Below, piece after piece: positions 41,429 to 50,608 of a stretch of 64,000 nt of DNA. Each line of letters begins with the position of its first letter. The stretch's first letter is position 1. A program made the translations under genes and the position numbers. The DNA lies in assembly GCA_963739355.1 (NCBI GenBank), contig CAVUAD010000007.1, positions 1,240,001-1,304,000 of the forward strand, in the 5' to 3' direction. Below the pieces are notes generated by a model. It was not told where the DNA came from and ran no database searches. It saw nothing but the letters and a program-made list of their open reading frames with translations. This DNA comes from JAWVFM01 sp963739355 (GTDB lineage Bacteria > Actinomycetota > Thermoleophilia > Solirubrobacterales > 70-9).

Positions 41429-42361
41429 GTGGCCGAGTTCCGGGCCGCGACTCCCGAGCAAGAGGCCTTCCTCGAGGAGGTCCTCGAGGCCGGGCTGCTG
41501 ATCCCGAGCGGCGTCCCCGGAGTCTACGGGCGCTCCGCCGAGCTCGAGGGCATCCGGCTTGCGGTCGATGCCGCCGTCAACCGCGCGGCGGAGCCGGACG
41601 ACGCCGAGCTGCTGCGCTTCCCGCCGCTCGTCCCGCGCGACCAGTTCGAGTCAACCGGTTATCTGAAGTCCTTCCCTCACCTTGCGGGCACCATCTTCGG
41701 CTTCGAGGGATCCGAGGCCGACGCGCTCGAGCAGGAGGAGCACGCGAGCTGCCACGAGGACTGGAGCGAGCACCAGCATATGAGCGACCTCGTGCTGGTC
41801 CCGGCAGCCTGCTACCCGGTCTACCCGGCGATCGCCAGGCGCGATCCGCTCGCCGCGGGCGGCATCACGGTCGACGCCGGCGGCTCGTACGTCTTCCGCA
41901 ACGAGCCGTCCGGAGACCCGGCGCGGCTGCAGATGTTCCACCAGCGCGAGATCGTCAGGATCGGTGAGCCCGAGACCGTGGCCGCCTGGCGGGACACGTG
42001 GCGCGACCGCGCGATCGAGCTGCTGCGAGGCCTGGGCCTCGACGCCAACTTCGACGTCGCCTCCGACCCGTTCTTCGGCCGCAGCGGCCGGCTGATGGCG
42101 GCAAGTCAGCGCGAGCAGGCGCTCAAGTTCGAGATCCTCGTCCCGATCGGCGGCCCCGAGCCCACCGCGGTCGCCTCGTTCAACTACCACCAGCGCCACT
42201 TCGCCGAAACCTTCGGCATCGAGATGGCCGACGGAACCGAGGCGCACACCTCGTGCCTCGGCTTCGGTCTCGAGCGGATCTCCCTGGCGCTGATCAAGGC
42301 CCACGGAACGGACTCCTCGAAGTGGCCCGGCGAGGTCCGCAAGGAGCTCTGGGGGCAGTGA
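41429..42361 (+). CDS. Amino acid:[carrier protein] ligase (truncated seryl-tRNA synthetase homologue)
   Basis: 310 aa from the GTG at 41429, with an upstream AAGGAGG inside the dehydrogenase end. It is a class II aaRS core without the N-terminal tRNA-binding coiled-coil arm. Motif 2 is YVFRNEPSGDPARLQMFHQR, motif 3 is SCLGFGLERISLALIKAHG. Cys in VPAACYPVYP, Glu in FRNEPS and Cys in HTSCLGF match the zinc ligands of the atypical SerRS/ligase family. ALKFEILVPIGG and SFNYHQRHFAETFGIEM are also typical. The family makes an aminoacyl-adenylate (Gly or Ala in studied cases) and loads it on a phosphopantetheine carrier protein, not tRNA. The carrier is encoded two genes upstream. Confidence 0.9.
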   Translation: MAEFRAATPEQEAFLEEVLEAGLLIPSGVPGVYGRSAELEGIRLAVDAAVNRAAEPDDAELLRFPPLVPRDQFESTGYLKSFPHLAGTIFGFEGSEADALEQEEHASCHEDWSEHQHMSDLVLVPAACYPVYPAIARRDPLAAGGITVDAGGSYVFRNEPSGDPARLQMFHQREIVRIGEPETVAAWRDTWRDRAIELLRGLGLDANFDVASDPFFGRSGRLMAASQREQALKFEILVPIGGPEPTAVASFNYHQRHFAETFGIEMADGTEAHTSCLGFGLERISLALIKAHGTDSSKWPGEVRKELWGQ

Positions 42362-43329
42362 GCGGCAACGGCATGGTCAGCCTGATGGGCCTCGACCCGG
42401 CGACGTACGAGCCCCACGCCGTGCACCTGCCGGGCGAGCGCAACTACACCGAGACCAACTGCTACTCAGACATCCTGATTGAGCTGATCCACGCTCGTGG
42501 CGCCGAGCCCCTGGCGGCGGCCGCCTTCACCGTCCGGATGGACTTCGAGGGCGACCAGTGGACGTTCTTCAAGCCTCCGGAGGAGGACATCGAGGTGCTC
42601 TTCGGCATCGACATCCACGAGATGCAGCCGTACCGCACCGTCCCGGAGCACATCGTGGAGCAGCTCGAGTCCGGCCGGACGATGACCGTCGAGCTCGACT
42701 CCTGGTTCCTGCCCGACACCGCCGACACCAGCTACCGCACCGAGCATGTCAAGACCTCGGTCGTGGCGGAGGCCATCGACACGGAGGGTGAGCGGTTTCG
42801 CTACTTCCATAACACGAGCCTCCACGAGCTGAGCGGCGAGAACTACCGCGGGGTCTTCCGGGTGGGCCAGGAACTCGGCGGCGAGATCCTCCCGCCGTAC
42901 ACGGAGCTGGTGCGGTTCGATGCCGGGCCGCAGCTCGAGGGCGATGCGCTACGTGAGGCCTCCCGCGAGCTGCTGCGCGGCCACCTGTCGCGCCGTCCGC
43001 AGACCAACCCCTTCACCCGCTGGGGCAATCGCCTGACGGCGGACCTGCCGGGGCTGCTCGAGGGCGACGTCGAGAACTATCACGCCTACGCGTTCGCCAC
43101 TGTGAGGATGTTCGGCTCCGCCTTCGAGGTCGCCGCCTCCCACGTCGACTGGCTGCTCGGCGACGACGGCGCCGACGCCTCGGCGGCATTGATGGAGATC
43201 GTCGAGGGATCGAAGGTCCTCTCCCTGCGGCTCGCCAGGCGCAAGCCGTTTGACCACGAATCGCGCGTCGCAACCCTGGGCGAGGCCTGGGAGCGCGCAA
43301 TGGGCGCTCTCGATGCCGCCGTCTCCTGA
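42358..43329 (+). CDS. DUF1839 family protein
   Basis: 323 aa from the GTG at 42358, overlapping the ligase stop (GTGA); the ATG at 42373 is possible. It begins VSLMGLDPATYEPHAVHLPG with ERNYTETNCYSDILIELIHA, the pattern of DUF1839 proteins found beside amino acid:carrier-protein ligases. Other blocks are QWTFFKPPEEDIEVLFGIDI, VELDSWFLPDTADTSYRTEH and NYHAYAFATVRMFGSAFEVA. There are no membrane helices. TNCYSD contains a Cys in a transglutaminase/peptidase-C39-like context (inference), so it may transfer or cleave the aminoacyl group. Its role is not known. Confidence 0.85.
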   Translation: MSGNGMVSLMGLDPATYEPHAVHLPGERNYTETNCYSDILIELIHARGAEPLAAAAFTVRMDFEGDQWTFFKPPEEDIEVLFGIDIHEMQPYRTVPEHIVEQLESGRTMTVELDSWFLPDTADTSYRTEHVKTSVVAEAIDTEGERFRYFHNTSLHELSGENYRGVFRVGQELGGEILPPYTELVRFDAGPQLEGDALREASRELLRGHLSRRPQTNPFTRWGNRLTADLPGLLEGDVENYHAYAFATVRMFGSAFEVAASHVDWLLGDDGADASAALMEIVEGSKVLSLRLARRKPFDHESRVATLGEAWERAMGALDAAVS

Positions 43330-45896
43330 GCAGGCCCTGCCCGCCGCGGACCACGCGACCGAGGCCCCCACCGTCGTCCGGCTCGATACGGGTTGGACGG
43401 CGGCGTCCACCCCGCCCGGCGCGGCGGCGTCCGCCGCGGACCTCGACGCTGAGGCCTGGCTCGAGGCCCGCGTGCCGGGCACGGCCGCGGCTGTGCTGGA
43501 GGGCGCTGGCCTACCGCTGGACGGCGACCTCGATGCGGAGGACTGGTGGTTCCGGGTCTCGTTCAAAGCCTCTCCGGCCGGCGACGGCGAGGAGGTGCTT
43601 CTTCACCTCGACGGCGTCGCGACGGTCGCCGAGGTACTCCTGAACGGCGAGTCGATCCTCACCAGCGAATCGATGTTCGCCGAGCACGCAGTCGACGTCT
43701 CCGGGCGCCTTGCCGGCGAGAACGAGCTCGTGATCTCCTGCAGAGCGCTGGAGCCGCTGCTCGCCGAACGCCGCAAGCCTCGCGCGCGGTGGCGGACGCG
43801 GCTCGTGAAGAGCGGGAACCTGAGGTTCTTCCGCACGATGCTCCTCGGGCGCGCGCCCGGGTTCGCCCCGGGACCGGCACCGGTCGGTCCGTGGCGTCCG
43901 GTCTGGCTCGAGCGCCGGCAGGGCGTCGCCATCGGCCCGGCGAGCCTGAAGGCCCGCCTCGACGGCGACACCGGGGTCCTCCACGTGAGCGCAACCGTCC
44001 GCTCCCTGGACGGCGCGCCGATCGAATCCGTCGCGGTGGAGCTGACCGGGCCCTCGGGCACGCACGCGGCCGGCCTGGAGCTGGACGGGGAGCGGGCGTC
44101 GGGCGAGCTCCGCGTCCCAGAGGTCGCCCCATGGTGGCCGCACACTCACGGCGAACCGGCTCTCCATGACGTCGCGATCAGGGCGACAAGAGCCTCGGAC
44201 GCCTTCTCCGTCGACGCCGGGCGCGTCGGATTCCGGACGCTCCAGGCCGGGCCGGACGCCGAGCACGACGTGCTGGAGGACGGCCTGGACCTGCACGTCA
44301 ACGGCATCCGCGTCTTCGCGCGCGGCGCCGTGTGGACGCCGCTCGACTTCGTCGAGCCTGGCTCCCTCCCGCGAGAGCCTTCGAACTGCGCTGGAACAGG
44401 CGTGCGACGCGGGCATGAACATGCTGCGGGTCCCGGGAATCGGCGCGTACGAGAGCCCGGACTTCCATGACCTCTGCGACGAGCTCGGCCTCCTGCTCTG
44501 GCAGGACTTCATGTTCGCCAACATGGACTACCCCATCGCCGACGACGCCTTCCACGCCACCGTCGAGGCCGAGGCGGACGAGGTTCTCCGCCGCCTCGCA
44601 CCCCGGCCGAGCCTGGCCGTCCTCTGCGGCGGCAGCGAGGTCGAGCAGCAGGCGGCGATGCTCGGACTCGAACCGGAGATCGCCCGCGGTGAGCTGTTCG
44701 GCGAGCTGCTCCCCGGCGCGGTCGCGCACGCCGGCTGTGACGCCGTATACGTGCCCTCCGCCCCGAGCGGCGGCGACCTCCCGTTCCGCCCCGGCAAGGG
44801 GATCGCCAACTATTACGGCGTGGGTGCCTACCTACGCCCGCTCGACGACGCGCGCCTCGCCGACGTCCGCTTTGCCGCTGAGTGCCTGGCGTTCGCGAAC
44901 GTGCCTGATGAGCAGACGGTCGCGGCGGTCATAGGGACGGCGCCCGCGGCCGCCATCCACCACCCGCGCTGGAAGGCCGGCGTCCCCCGCGACGCAGGCG
45001 CCGGCTGGGACTTCGAGGACGTCCGCGACCACTATCTGAAACTGCTCTACGGGGTCGATCCCGTCGAGCTCCGCAGCGTTGACACCGAGCGCTACCTCGA
45101 CCTTTCCCGCGCCGTCACGGGCGAGGTCATGGCAGCCGTCTTCGGCGAGTGGCGCCGCGCGGCATCCACATCCGGCGGGGGCATGGTCCTCTGGCTGCGC
45201 GACCTTGTCGCCGGGGCGGGCTGGGGTGTGATCGACTCGCTGGGGATCCCGAAGGTCGCCTACCACCACCTGCGTCGGGCGCTGCGTCCGGTCGCCGTTT
45301 GGACCACGGATGAGGGGCTCGCCGGCATGAGCGTCCACGTGGCCAACGACGGCCCTGAACCCCTGGTAGCCAGTCTGGGTGTAGCCCTATACCGCGACGG
45401 CGAGCAGAAGATCGACGAGGTGAGCGAACCTGTGGACCTCGCTCCGCACGAGACCATCGAGCGCAATGTAGAGAGCATTCTGGGTCGGTTCGCCGACGTG
45501 ACCTGGGCATACCGTTTTGGGCCGCCCGCACAGGACGTGGTGGTCGTGACGCTCCAGAGCGATGCCCAGAGTCCGGCCGTGCTCTCTCAGGCCGTGGCCT
45601 TCCCGGCCGGACGACCCCTGGATCGCGAGAGCGCCGCTCAGCTGGGGCTCGAGGCAGAGCTGGCTGACGGCGAGCAGCCCACACTCTCCGTTCGCGTAAA
45701 CAGGCTTGCGTACGGAGTCCGCGCCGACGTCCCGGGCTTCGACCCGTCCGACGACGCGTTCTGCGTCGCTCCGGGCGAGAGCCGCGAGGTGACGCTGCAC
45801 GCCCGGACGCCGGGTGCGACGCTCGGTGGTGGGACGGTGACGGCCTTGAACCTGGCCGGCCAGGTTCGAGTCAAGGCGCCGGAGGAAGCGTCGTGA
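43313..45896 (+). pseudogene. GH2/beta-mannosidase-like protein, interrupted by a frameshift near 44370
   Basis: The first frame starts at the ATG at 43313 (17 bp inside the DUF1839 end) and runs to RGAVWTPLDFVEPGSLPRE; it then goes off into Arg-rich sequence and stops at 44470. The second frame picks up seamlessly with ESLRTALEQACDAGMNMLRV, YESPDFHDLCDELGLLLWQD to 45896. Together (~860 aa) this is the sugar-binding, Ig-like and TIM-barrel layout of GH2 beta-mannosidases. The acid/base Glu (CGGSEVEQQ for the usual GNNE) and a nucleophile Glu (RFAAECLAFANVP) seem kept. One extra base in ~44355-44375 explains the shift: a sequencing error, a true mutation or recoding. It overlaps the next gene by GTGA. 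Confidence 0.8.
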
Positions 45897-47752
45897 GCGC
45901 ACCCGAGATCGCCACCGGCGTCTACCTCGACACCCTCCCCGCGGCCACCTTCGCCCTCTACAACGAGCCGCAGGCGGCGGGCCGCCGCGACACGTCGGTC
46001 CTGATCTGTGCCCCGTTCGGCTGGGAGGACCACTGCTCTTACCGGGGGCGACGCGAGTGGGCGATCACCCTCGCGCGTGGCGGGTATCCGACGGCGCGGC
46101 TCGACCTCCAGGGCTCGGGCGACAGCGAGGGCTTTCCGGATGACCCGAACAGGCTCGACGCCTGGACCACCTCGATCACAGCCACGGCGGACTGGCTGCG
46201 AGCCGATCCCGCATGCGACCGCGTCGCCGCGGTCGGCATCGGCATGGGCGGCTGGCTCGCCCTACGGGCCGTCGCGCGAGGCCTCGAGCTCGACGACCTC
46301 GTGCTCTGGGCGGTTCCATCGCGCGGCAAGCGCATTCTCCGGGAGCTCCGGACGTTCGCCAGTCTGAACGCCAGCGTCGACCCCGACGCGCCTGACCTCG
46401 TCGCGCCGTCCGAAGCCGAGACAGAGGTCCGTGCGGACGACGGCTCGCTCGCGGTCGGCGGTTTCCTGCTCAGCGCCGAGACCGTGGCGAGCCTCGACGC
46501 TGGTGATCTGGGGGCCGAGTCCCTGCCGAAGAGTGAGCGCAATGTCCTGATGATCGAGCGCGACGGAATCTCCGTCGAGGAAAGGCTTCGCGCCCACCTA
46601 GAAGCGTCGGGTGCGGCCGTCCGCGTGATTCCCGGCAACGGATACTCGGCCATGATGGCGATACCGCAGGAGGCGACCGTGCCGCACGGGGAGATCGCCG
46701 CTGTCTCGGCCTGGCTCGACGAGCGCTCTGTGCCGGCCCGGGCCACGAATATGCGCGAGCTGCCCGCCGAGCCGCGCCTCGAGCTGAACGTGGGCGGGGC
46801 ACGCGTATCCGAGACTCCGATCACGATCGACCAGCCCACGGGGAAGCTCTTCGGGGTGCTCACCGAGCCGGCGACCGGCACTCGCGAGGATCTCTGTGCG
46901 GTCTTCCTGAACGCCGGGGCAATTCCGCACCACGGGCCCAATCGGATGTGGGTGGAGGCGGCGCGCCGGTGGGCTACCCGCGGCGTCACGAGCCTGCGCC
47001 TCGACCTCGAGGGGATCGGCGAGTCCGATGGCGAGGGTCAGCGCTACCGGCGCACGGCCGACCTCTATGTGTCCGGTCTGGTCCAGCAGGTCGTCGGCGC
47101 GCTCGACGCCCTCGAGACACGCGAGCTGCCCAACCGGTTCCTCACCGTCGGGCTCTGTTCCGGCGCCTACTGGGCATTCCACACGGCGCGCCGGGACGAT
47201 CGGGCGGTCGGCTCGTTCATGCTGAATCCCCGGGGCCTTGTCTTCGATGAGGCGCTCGATGAGGCCCGCTGGGCGCGGATGTCGTGGACCCTCCTCCGTC
47301 GTGTCGCGACGGGCTCGCGCCAGACCTGGAAGCGGATCCTCCGCGGCGAGGCGAGCTTGAAGCTCCTGTTTTCGATCCTGAAGGCGGCCATGCTCGACCC
47401 GTTTCGCCGGCGGCAGCGTAAGTCGGCGGAGCGCGTCGCGGCGCGCGAGCTCGACGGCTGGTCGGCTGGGCTCGACGCGGAGGGTAAGGACACCGTGTTC
47501 CTCTTCTGCGACAACGAGCCCTACCGCGATGAGCTCGAGGTGGACGGCTACTTCGAGCGCATCGCGCAGTGGCCGACCATCAGCGTCGGCTTCCTGCCCG
47601 GGGGGGACCACACCCTGCGCCCACTTCGCGCCCAGACCGCGGCGCACGACGCGATCGACGCCGCGCTGTCACGCCTCCTCAAGGCCGGGGCGAAGCCTGG
47701 CGAGAACGGCGCCGTGGCGGGCACGGCCGAGCCGCTCAGTCCTAGCCGGTAG
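45893..47752 (+). CDS. Tandem alpha/beta-hydrolase protein with altered nucleophiles
   Basis: 619 aa from a GTG. Domain 1 (~30-285) has APFGWEDHCSYRGRREWAIT, LDLQGSGDSEG and an elbow AAVGIGMGGWLALR in which the GxSxG serine is Gly. Domain 2 (~310-600) has NAGAIPHHGPNRMWVEAARR, LDLEGIGESDGEGQRYRRTA and VGLCSGAYWAFH with Cys at the nucleophile position, plus HTLRPL for the His. Domain 2 resembles hydrolases associated with exosortase-A systems (GLCxxA elbow) and dienelactone-hydrolase-type Cys enzymes. It could be a thioesterase or acyltransferase releasing the amino acid product from the carrier protein (inference). Its end overlaps the convergent infC end by 11 bp. Confidence 0.85.
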   Translation: MSAPEIATGVYLDTLPAATFALYNEPQAAGRRDTSVLICAPFGWEDHCSYRGRREWAITLARGGYPTARLDLQGSGDSEGFPDDPNRLDAWTTSITATADWLRADPACDRVAAVGIGMGGWLALRAVARGLELDDLVLWAVPSRGKRILRELRTFASLNASVDPDAPDLVAPSEAETEVRADDGSLAVGGFLLSAETVASLDAGDLGAESLPKSERNVLMIERDGISVEERLRAHLEASGAAVRVIPGNGYSAMMAIPQEATVPHGEIAAVSAWLDERSVPARATNMRELPAEPRLELNVGGARVSETPITIDQPTGKLFGVLTEPATGTREDLCAVFLNAGAIPHHGPNRMWVEAARRWATRGVTSLRLDLEGIGESDGEGQRYRRTADLYVSGLVQQVVGALDALETRELPNRFLTVGLCSGAYWAFHTARRDDRAVGSFMLNPRGLVFDEALDEARWARMSWTLLRRVATGSRQTWKRILRGEASLKLLFSILKAAMLDPFRRRQRKSAERVAARELDGWSAGLDAEGKDTVFLFCDNEPYRDELEVDGYFERIAQWPTISVGFLPGGDHTLRPLRAQTAAHDAIDAALSRLLKAGAKPGENGAVAGTAEPLSPSR

Positions 47753-48368
47753 CCGCCTGCTCGCTGGGTGCGTCGGCGCCGCCGTCCGCCGCTTGGCCGG
47801 CCTGCGCGCGAGCCGCCGACGCGGTCCGGCTCGGGCCGAGCATCATGTGCATATTGCGGCCCTCCTGAAGCGGGTGCTGCTCGATCACAGCGAGCTCGGA
47901 GACGTCCTCGAAGAGACGCTCCAGTAGGGCGCGACCGCGCTCGGGATGGGCCTGCTCGCGGCCACGGAACATGATCGTGACCTTGACCTTGCTGTTCGCC
48001 CGCAGGAAGCGCTCGACGTGGCCGCGCTTGGTCTCGTAGTCGTGCTGAGCGATCTTCGGGCGCAGCTTGATCTCGCGGATCGTCACCTGCTGCTGGTGCT
48101 TGCGCGCCTGCTTGGCCTTCTGCTCCTGCTCGTACTTGTACTTCGAGTAGTCGAGGAGCCGGGTGACGGGCGGGCGGGCATCCGGCGCAACCTCGACGAG
48201 GTCGAGATCCTTCTCGCGCGCCATGTTCATCGCCTGCTCGGTGTCGACGACGCCGATCTGCGAGCCGTCGGCGTCGATCAGCCGCACCTTCGGAACCCGG
48301 ATGCGCTCGTTGATGCGCGTGGAATCGCGCTCCGGGGGGGTCCGGTCGAACCTACGCGGAGGCGGCAC
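47742..48368 (-). CDS. infC: Translation initiation factor IF-3
   Basis: 208 aa from a GTG. IF3-N: RINERIRVPKVRLIDADGSQ, IGVVDTEQAMNMAREKDLDL; linker lysine-rich YKYEQEQKAKQARKHQQQ; IF3-C: IREIKLRPKIAQHDYETKRG, FLRANSKVKVTIMFRGREQA. A ~35-residue Ala/Gln tail follows the family's usual end. It binds 30S and checks the start codon. Start is GTG with no clear ribosome-binding site; infC often has an unusual start codon and is self-regulated. Same strand as thrS, 157 bp away; rpmI-rplT, normally next, lie 9.5 kb further on. Confidence 0.97.
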   Translation of the reverse strand: MPPPRRFDRTPPERDSTRINERIRVPKVRLIDADGSQIGVVDTEQAMNMAREKDLDLVEVAPDARPPVTRLLDYSKYKYEQEQKAKQARKHQQQVTIREIKLRPKIAQHDYETKRGHVERFLRANSKVKVTIMFRGREQAHPERGRALLERLFEDVSELAVIEQHPLQEGRNMHMMLGPSRTASAARAQAGQAADGGADAPSEQAATG

Positions 48369-48489
48369 TAGTCAGTTGCCGCAAGCGTCAAGCTGCCGGC
48401 GTCCTCGTGTGGGTCATGCAGGAAGTTCGGGAAGGGGGCACGGGCGCTCAGCGCTGGCGCATGGTGTCTTGGCCCCTCATCTGCGCGCG

Positions 48490-48495
48490 AGTATA
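48490..48495 (-). promoter_or_regulatory. Possible -10 element upstream of infC
   Basis: TATACT on the minus strand, in the thrS-infC gap, ~120 nt before the infC start. No good -35 is seen 16-18 bp upstream (TCCCGG), so this is only a weak sign of a separate infC promoter. Confidence 0.25.
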
Positions 48496-48524
48496 GACAG
48501 CATGCTCGGCGGCCGGGAAAAATC

Positions 48525-50468
48525 TCACCCGCCGGCGAGCATCCCGGCGACGGCCGCGGTCTCGAGCGACTGGGTGTCGGCCTCGCCGTGCGCGCGCACC
48601 GAGATCGTGCCCTCCTCGTCCTCGCGGTCTCCCACGACGAGCATGTACGGCACCTTCGCGAGCTCGGCGTCGCGGATCTTGCGACCCACCGATTCCGAGC
48701 GCGTGTCCACGCGGGCACGGGCGCCCGCCTCGCCGAGCTCCGCCGCGACGCGCTCCGCGTAGGCGTTGTTGCGATCGGCGACGGGCAGCACCGCGGCCTG
48801 CACGGGGGCGAGCCAGGTCGGGAAGCGTCCGCCGTAGTGCTCGATGAGGATGCCCGCGAAGCGCTCCAGCGAGCCCAGCAGCGCGCGGTGGATCATCACC
48901 GGGCGGTGGTCGGCGTTGTCCTCGCCCTGATAGGCGAGGTCGAACCGGGCGGGCATCTGGAAGTCGAGCTGGCAGGTTCCGCACTGCCACGAGCGCCCGA
49001 GTGCGTCCGTGATGTGGAAGTCGATCTTGGGGCCGTAGAAGACCCCCTCCCCCGGGCTGACGTCGAAGTCGCGGCCCTGGCGCTCCAGGGCCTCGCGCAG
49101 CGAGCCCTCCGCGCGCTCCCACTCCTCGTCCGTGCCGATCGACTTGTCGGGCCGCGTCGAGAGCTCGACCCGCACCTGGTCGAACCCGAAGCGCGTGTAG
49201 AGCCTGTCGATGCCGGCGCAGATCGCGTCGACCTCGTCAGTGACCTGGTCGAGCGTGCAGTAGACGTGCGCATCGTCCTGGGTGAAGGCGCGGACGCGGA
49301 GCAGGCCGTGCAGGACGCCCGGCCGCTCGTAGCGCGAGACGTCTCCGAACTCGGCGTAGCGCAGCGGCAGGTCGCGGTAGGAATGCCGGATCGAGTCGAA
49401 GACCAGGCAGGCGCCCGGGCAGTTCATGGGCTTCAGCGCGTAGCGACGCTCGCCCTCGTCGCGGTCGCGCTGCGACGGGTCGACGAAGTACATGTTCTCG
49501 CGGTAGTTCTCCCAATGCCCGGAGCGATGCCAGAGCTCCTCGTCGAGGACCCGCGGGGTCTTGATCTCCTCGTAGCCGGTCCTTCGCAGCTCGTCGCGGA
49601 CCTCGCTCTCGATCAGCTTCAGCAGGACCGTGCCGTTCGGCAGCCAGAACGGCATGCCGGGTGACTCGGGGCGGAGCATGAAGATGCCGAGCTCGGGGCC
49701 GATCCTGCGGTGGTCGCGCTCCTTCGCCTGCTCGATCTGCTCGAGGTGCTTGTCGAGGTCCTTCTGCTTGAAGAAGGCCGTGCCGTAGATCCGGGTCAGC
49801 ATCTGGCGGCTCTCGTCCCCGCGCCAGTAGGCGCCGGCGATCGAGGTGAGCTTCAGCGCGCCGATCCGCCCCGTCGACGGGCCGTGGGGGCCCCGGCAGA
49901 GGTCGACGAACGGCCCGTTGCGGTAGAGCGAGACGCTCTCGGCCCCTTCGTTCGTGACGAGATCGTCGATCAGCTCGACCTTGTAGGCCTGCTCCTCGCC
50001 GGAGAACCGCTCGCGGGCTGCCGCCGTGGTCACGTCCGTGCGCTCGAACGCCTCGTCGGCGGCCACGTGCTCGCGCATCTTCTCCTCGATCCGCTCGAGG
50101 TCGGCCTCGCTCGGGCGGACGCCGTCCGGGAACTCGAAGTCGTAGTAGAAGCCGCCGTCGATCGGGGGGCCGATCGAGACCTTCGTGCCCGGCCAGAGCT
50201 CGACCACCGCGGTCGCCAGGACGTGCGCCGTGTCGTGGCGCAGCAGCTCGAGCGCCTCGGGGCTGCGGTCGGTCACGATCTCGATCGCCTCGCCGTCGGC
50301 CAGGGGAGCAGTGAGATCCCGCACGTCAGCGCCCGACTTGATCGCCAGGGCGGCCTTCGCCAGGCCGGGGCCGATCGCCGCGGCGGCGTCGGCGCCGGTG
50401 GCGCCCTCGTCGAGCTCCAGGGGCGCCCCGTCGGGCAGCGTTACGGTGATCGTGGCCATGCGGGCCAT
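48525..50468 (-). CDS. thrS: Threonine-tRNA ligase
   Basis: 647 aa from the ATG at 50468 (MARMATITVTLPDG); the ATG at 50459 is as likely. TGS domain at ~5-65, then the editing/SAD domain with HDTAHVLATAVVELWPG and the later PFVDLCRGPHGPSTG, class II core with KTPRVLDEELWHRSGHWENY, zinc-site Cys in KPMNCPGACLVFDS and His in AFTQDDAHVYC, motif 3 area MIHRALLGSLERFAGILIEH, and the anticodon-binding C-terminus. Charges tRNA-Thr. The upstream codons in this frame overlap a non-coding stretch. Usual gene neighbour of infC. Confidence 0.97.
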   Translation of the reverse strand: MARMATITVTLPDGAPLELDEGATGADAAAAIGPGLAKAALAIKSGADVRDLTAPLADGEAIEIVTDRSPEALELLRHDTAHVLATAVVELWPGTKVSIGPPIDGGFYYDFEFPDGVRPSEADLERIEEKMREHVAADEAFERTDVTTAAARERFSGEEQAYKVELIDDLVTNEGAESVSLYRNGPFVDLCRGPHGPSTGRIGALKLTSIAGAYWRGDESRQMLTRIYGTAFFKQKDLDKHLEQIEQAKERDHRRIGPELGIFMLRPESPGMPFWLPNGTVLLKLIESEVRDELRRTGYEEIKTPRVLDEELWHRSGHWENYRENMYFVDPSQRDRDEGERRYALKPMNCPGACLVFDSIRHSYRDLPLRYAEFGDVSRYERPGVLHGLLRVRAFTQDDAHVYCTLDQVTDEVDAICAGIDRLYTRFGFDQVRVELSTRPDKSIGTDEEWERAEGSLREALERQGRDFDVSPGEGVFYGPKIDFHITDALGRSWQCGTCQLDFQMPARFDLAYQGEDNADHRPVMIHRALLGSLERFAGILIEHYGGRFPTWLAPVQAAVLPVADRNNAYAERVAAELGEAGARARVDTRSESVGRKIRDAELAKVPYMLVVGDREDEEGTISVRAHGEADTQSLETAAVAGMLAGG

Positions 50469-50608
50469 GCTATCCACGCTCCCGACATATCGAACGTCCC
50501 GGAACCAGCGCCATGTGCAGGGCTGCGGGACGTTCACACCCCCCCAGCTGACCGCGCTCGACTCCCGCGCCCGCTTCGCGCCGCGCCGAGGCCCCGGCGG
50601 GCCTCAGC

